Shown one piece after another: positions 62,557 through 64,000 of a stretch of DNA of 64,000 bases. Under the pieces are notes generated by a model that was given only the letters and a program-made list of their open reading frames with translations, searched no databases and was not told the DNA's origin. Origin of the DNA: Camarhynchus parvulus (taxonomy: Eukaryota > Chordata > Aves > Passeriformes > Thraupidae); the NCBI RefSeq assembly GCF_901933205.1, contig NC_044576.1:8465024-8529023 (forward strand), written 5' to 3'. A program made the position numbers and the translations under genes. Each line of letters starts with the position of its first letter. The first letter of the stretch is position 1.

Positions 62557-64000
62557 ACTGTTGAATGCAGTGTTGTCAATGGCACTGAAATAGAGGATTT
62601 ATGCAATCCAAATCACAATCTCTGTGTTCCAGACAAAGTTAACCTGACCTGTCTTTGTATACTCTTACATTTTCCATTCCCTAATTATTTTTATTTTCTA
62701 GCAATACTCATTGAAGTATAACACAGAAGACAAATCATAGGTATGCTGAGTAGCTGACAAATACAGTGCTCGTACAGGAAATTTGTCTTCTAAAATTGTT
62801 CATTCCCAAACCAAATGCTTACTAACACAGCATTTGGGAAGCATGTCTTCATTTTAAATAATGAAAATATACGTTCCCAAAGCTCAGAAGGAATGAACAA
62901 ATTAAGGAAACAACTAGTTAAGCATCTCTCATCTCCATCAAAAACTGCGTGCTGCAAATTAGCATCTGCAGCAAGAGGATGCCCCCTTCTTTCCCATTAC
63001 CCAGTTCCCATTGCAGGATCTGCAGGGCTTGAAGTTACTGTGTTACCATTAAATTCTCTGTGTCATTAAATATGATAATAAAAATTAAAAGATGCCTCTG
63101 TACTTTGTGAATATAACTAAAGAAATTATGAATATTGTTCTTCAAATAGGACCTTAGGGTGCAAATTCAGCTCAGCTGTAAGTGCATTTAAGTGTATGGA
63201 ATAATTCCAAGAATAAATTTGTCCCACTATCCAGAAGGGTGCTTGCTTTTGAATTAGGAGAATTGAGTGCACTCATCCTGTCCACAGATCCATTAGTCAG
63301 TAGTTATGACAGGCCATAAGCAAAATCTATTATTAGCACATTTACTGAAAATCCAATTTTTCACTTGCAGAATCAGTAGCCATGATCTTAAAACTACTAA
63401 AAGAACACTGAAGCCTACTGAAGAAAATAAGACCCAGTTTTAATTTCAATTTCAAAAAGGCGATACATATGCAGGGTTAAAGAGGGGGATCTCAGAACAT
63501 GCTAAAATTTAAGAAAATCTCACTAAAACAGTTTATTTCATCAAAGCCAATTCCATATTTCAGAATAATAAAAAGGAGAAGCTTCCCTGCTGGATCTATG
63601 TAAAATTCTCTGTGCCACAGTGCCAAGTGGTGGCCAGGAACTAAAGCAGAATTAACCAATTAGCAAAGTGTTCCATCTGGTACAGCCTGGACTTGCTGTG
63701 TCTGCACACCTCATGTTACCATGACAGAAACTTCTAAAGGGACATCTTTAGCAAGAAAGCATCTCACACTCTGAAACACCTTTCTTTTAATCTTTTCTGC
63801 ACACAAAACCAAACATGGTCACTTTACAGGAAGGCAGAGCACTCAGAGTTGGCCCGTTCCCACCATGAAAGGGCTTTTTTCTATAGGCTTTGCTGTGAGT
63901 CAATTCAAATGCTCTTCAGCTCTGAGAAGTAGAATACAATCATATATCCGTTTGAGAAATATAGTGGATCAAGACAAATGGTTTTAAAGTATTTAAGTAA
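62557..64000. other. Gene-free end of window
   Basis: AT-rich sequence with no recognisable gene, repeat or RNA. The plus-strand frame at 62815-63069 (84 codons) has no splice acceptor of quality before it. No partial gene runs off the right edge that I can support. Confidence 0.55.

Noticed and set aside
1..64000. CRISPR array, operon, phage or plasmid genes, tRNA, rRNA
   Set aside because: No regular spacer-repeat array, no long adjacent frames, no GGTTCGAATCC-type tRNA arm and no rRNA-like sequence were seen; the composition and CR1 elements point to a vertebrate nuclear genome.

Overview
The window reads as vertebrate nuclear DNA, most likely from a bird. It is AT-rich and strongly CpG-poor, has no operon-like packing and no ribosome binding sites, and carries short pieces of CR1-type non-LTR retrotransposons. 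Their 3' ends have the wording typical of avian CR1: a CACGGAATCA-like tail, then TTAGGTTGGAAAAGACC, with the TCCCAACCCAAAC form on the other strand. Scattered, very degraded MIR/L2/L3-like fragments fit an old amniote genome. The species and chromosome cannot be named from the sequence.

Most of the 64 kb has no recognisable gene. The longest uninterrupted reading frame is 129 codons, which is close to chance for this length and base composition. The window is best read as intron or intergenic desert. The only coding candidates are three stretches on the minus strand. One (39275-39413) looks like a last exon: an acceptor-like site, then an open frame with natural codon use, then a stop. A second (33364-33690) has a good polypyrimidine tract and acceptor followed by 109 open codons. 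The third (18603-18778) is weaker. I do not recognise any of the encoded proteins. The first two need different intron phases, so they cannot both be joined in frame to the same upstream donor.

Layout: 1-12 kb is plain AT-rich DNA with an 88%-identical 76-bp local duplication near 3.4/3.8 kb. At 12.5-13.0 kb a T/G-skewed tract is followed by a small GC-richer patch. 13-21 kb is plain apart from the 18.7 kb candidate. CR1 fragments lie at 21.1 and 32.1 kb (minus) and 62.5 kb (plus). Between 33 and 39.5 kb are the two better exon candidates, a 14-bp perfect palindrome, a 32-bp x 3 tandem repeat and a 3-unit minisatellite. At 41-47 kb there are four old SINE/LINE-tail remnants. At 49.7 kb there is a canonical G-quadruplex motif. 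At 57.5-57.9 kb a homeobox-site-rich, CpG-retaining AT-rich block looks like a conserved non-coding element.

I found no convincing new biological system. The most useful leads are the two candidate minus-strand exons and the possible conserved non-coding blocks. Repeat calls were made by eye against remembered consensus wording, without a library search.
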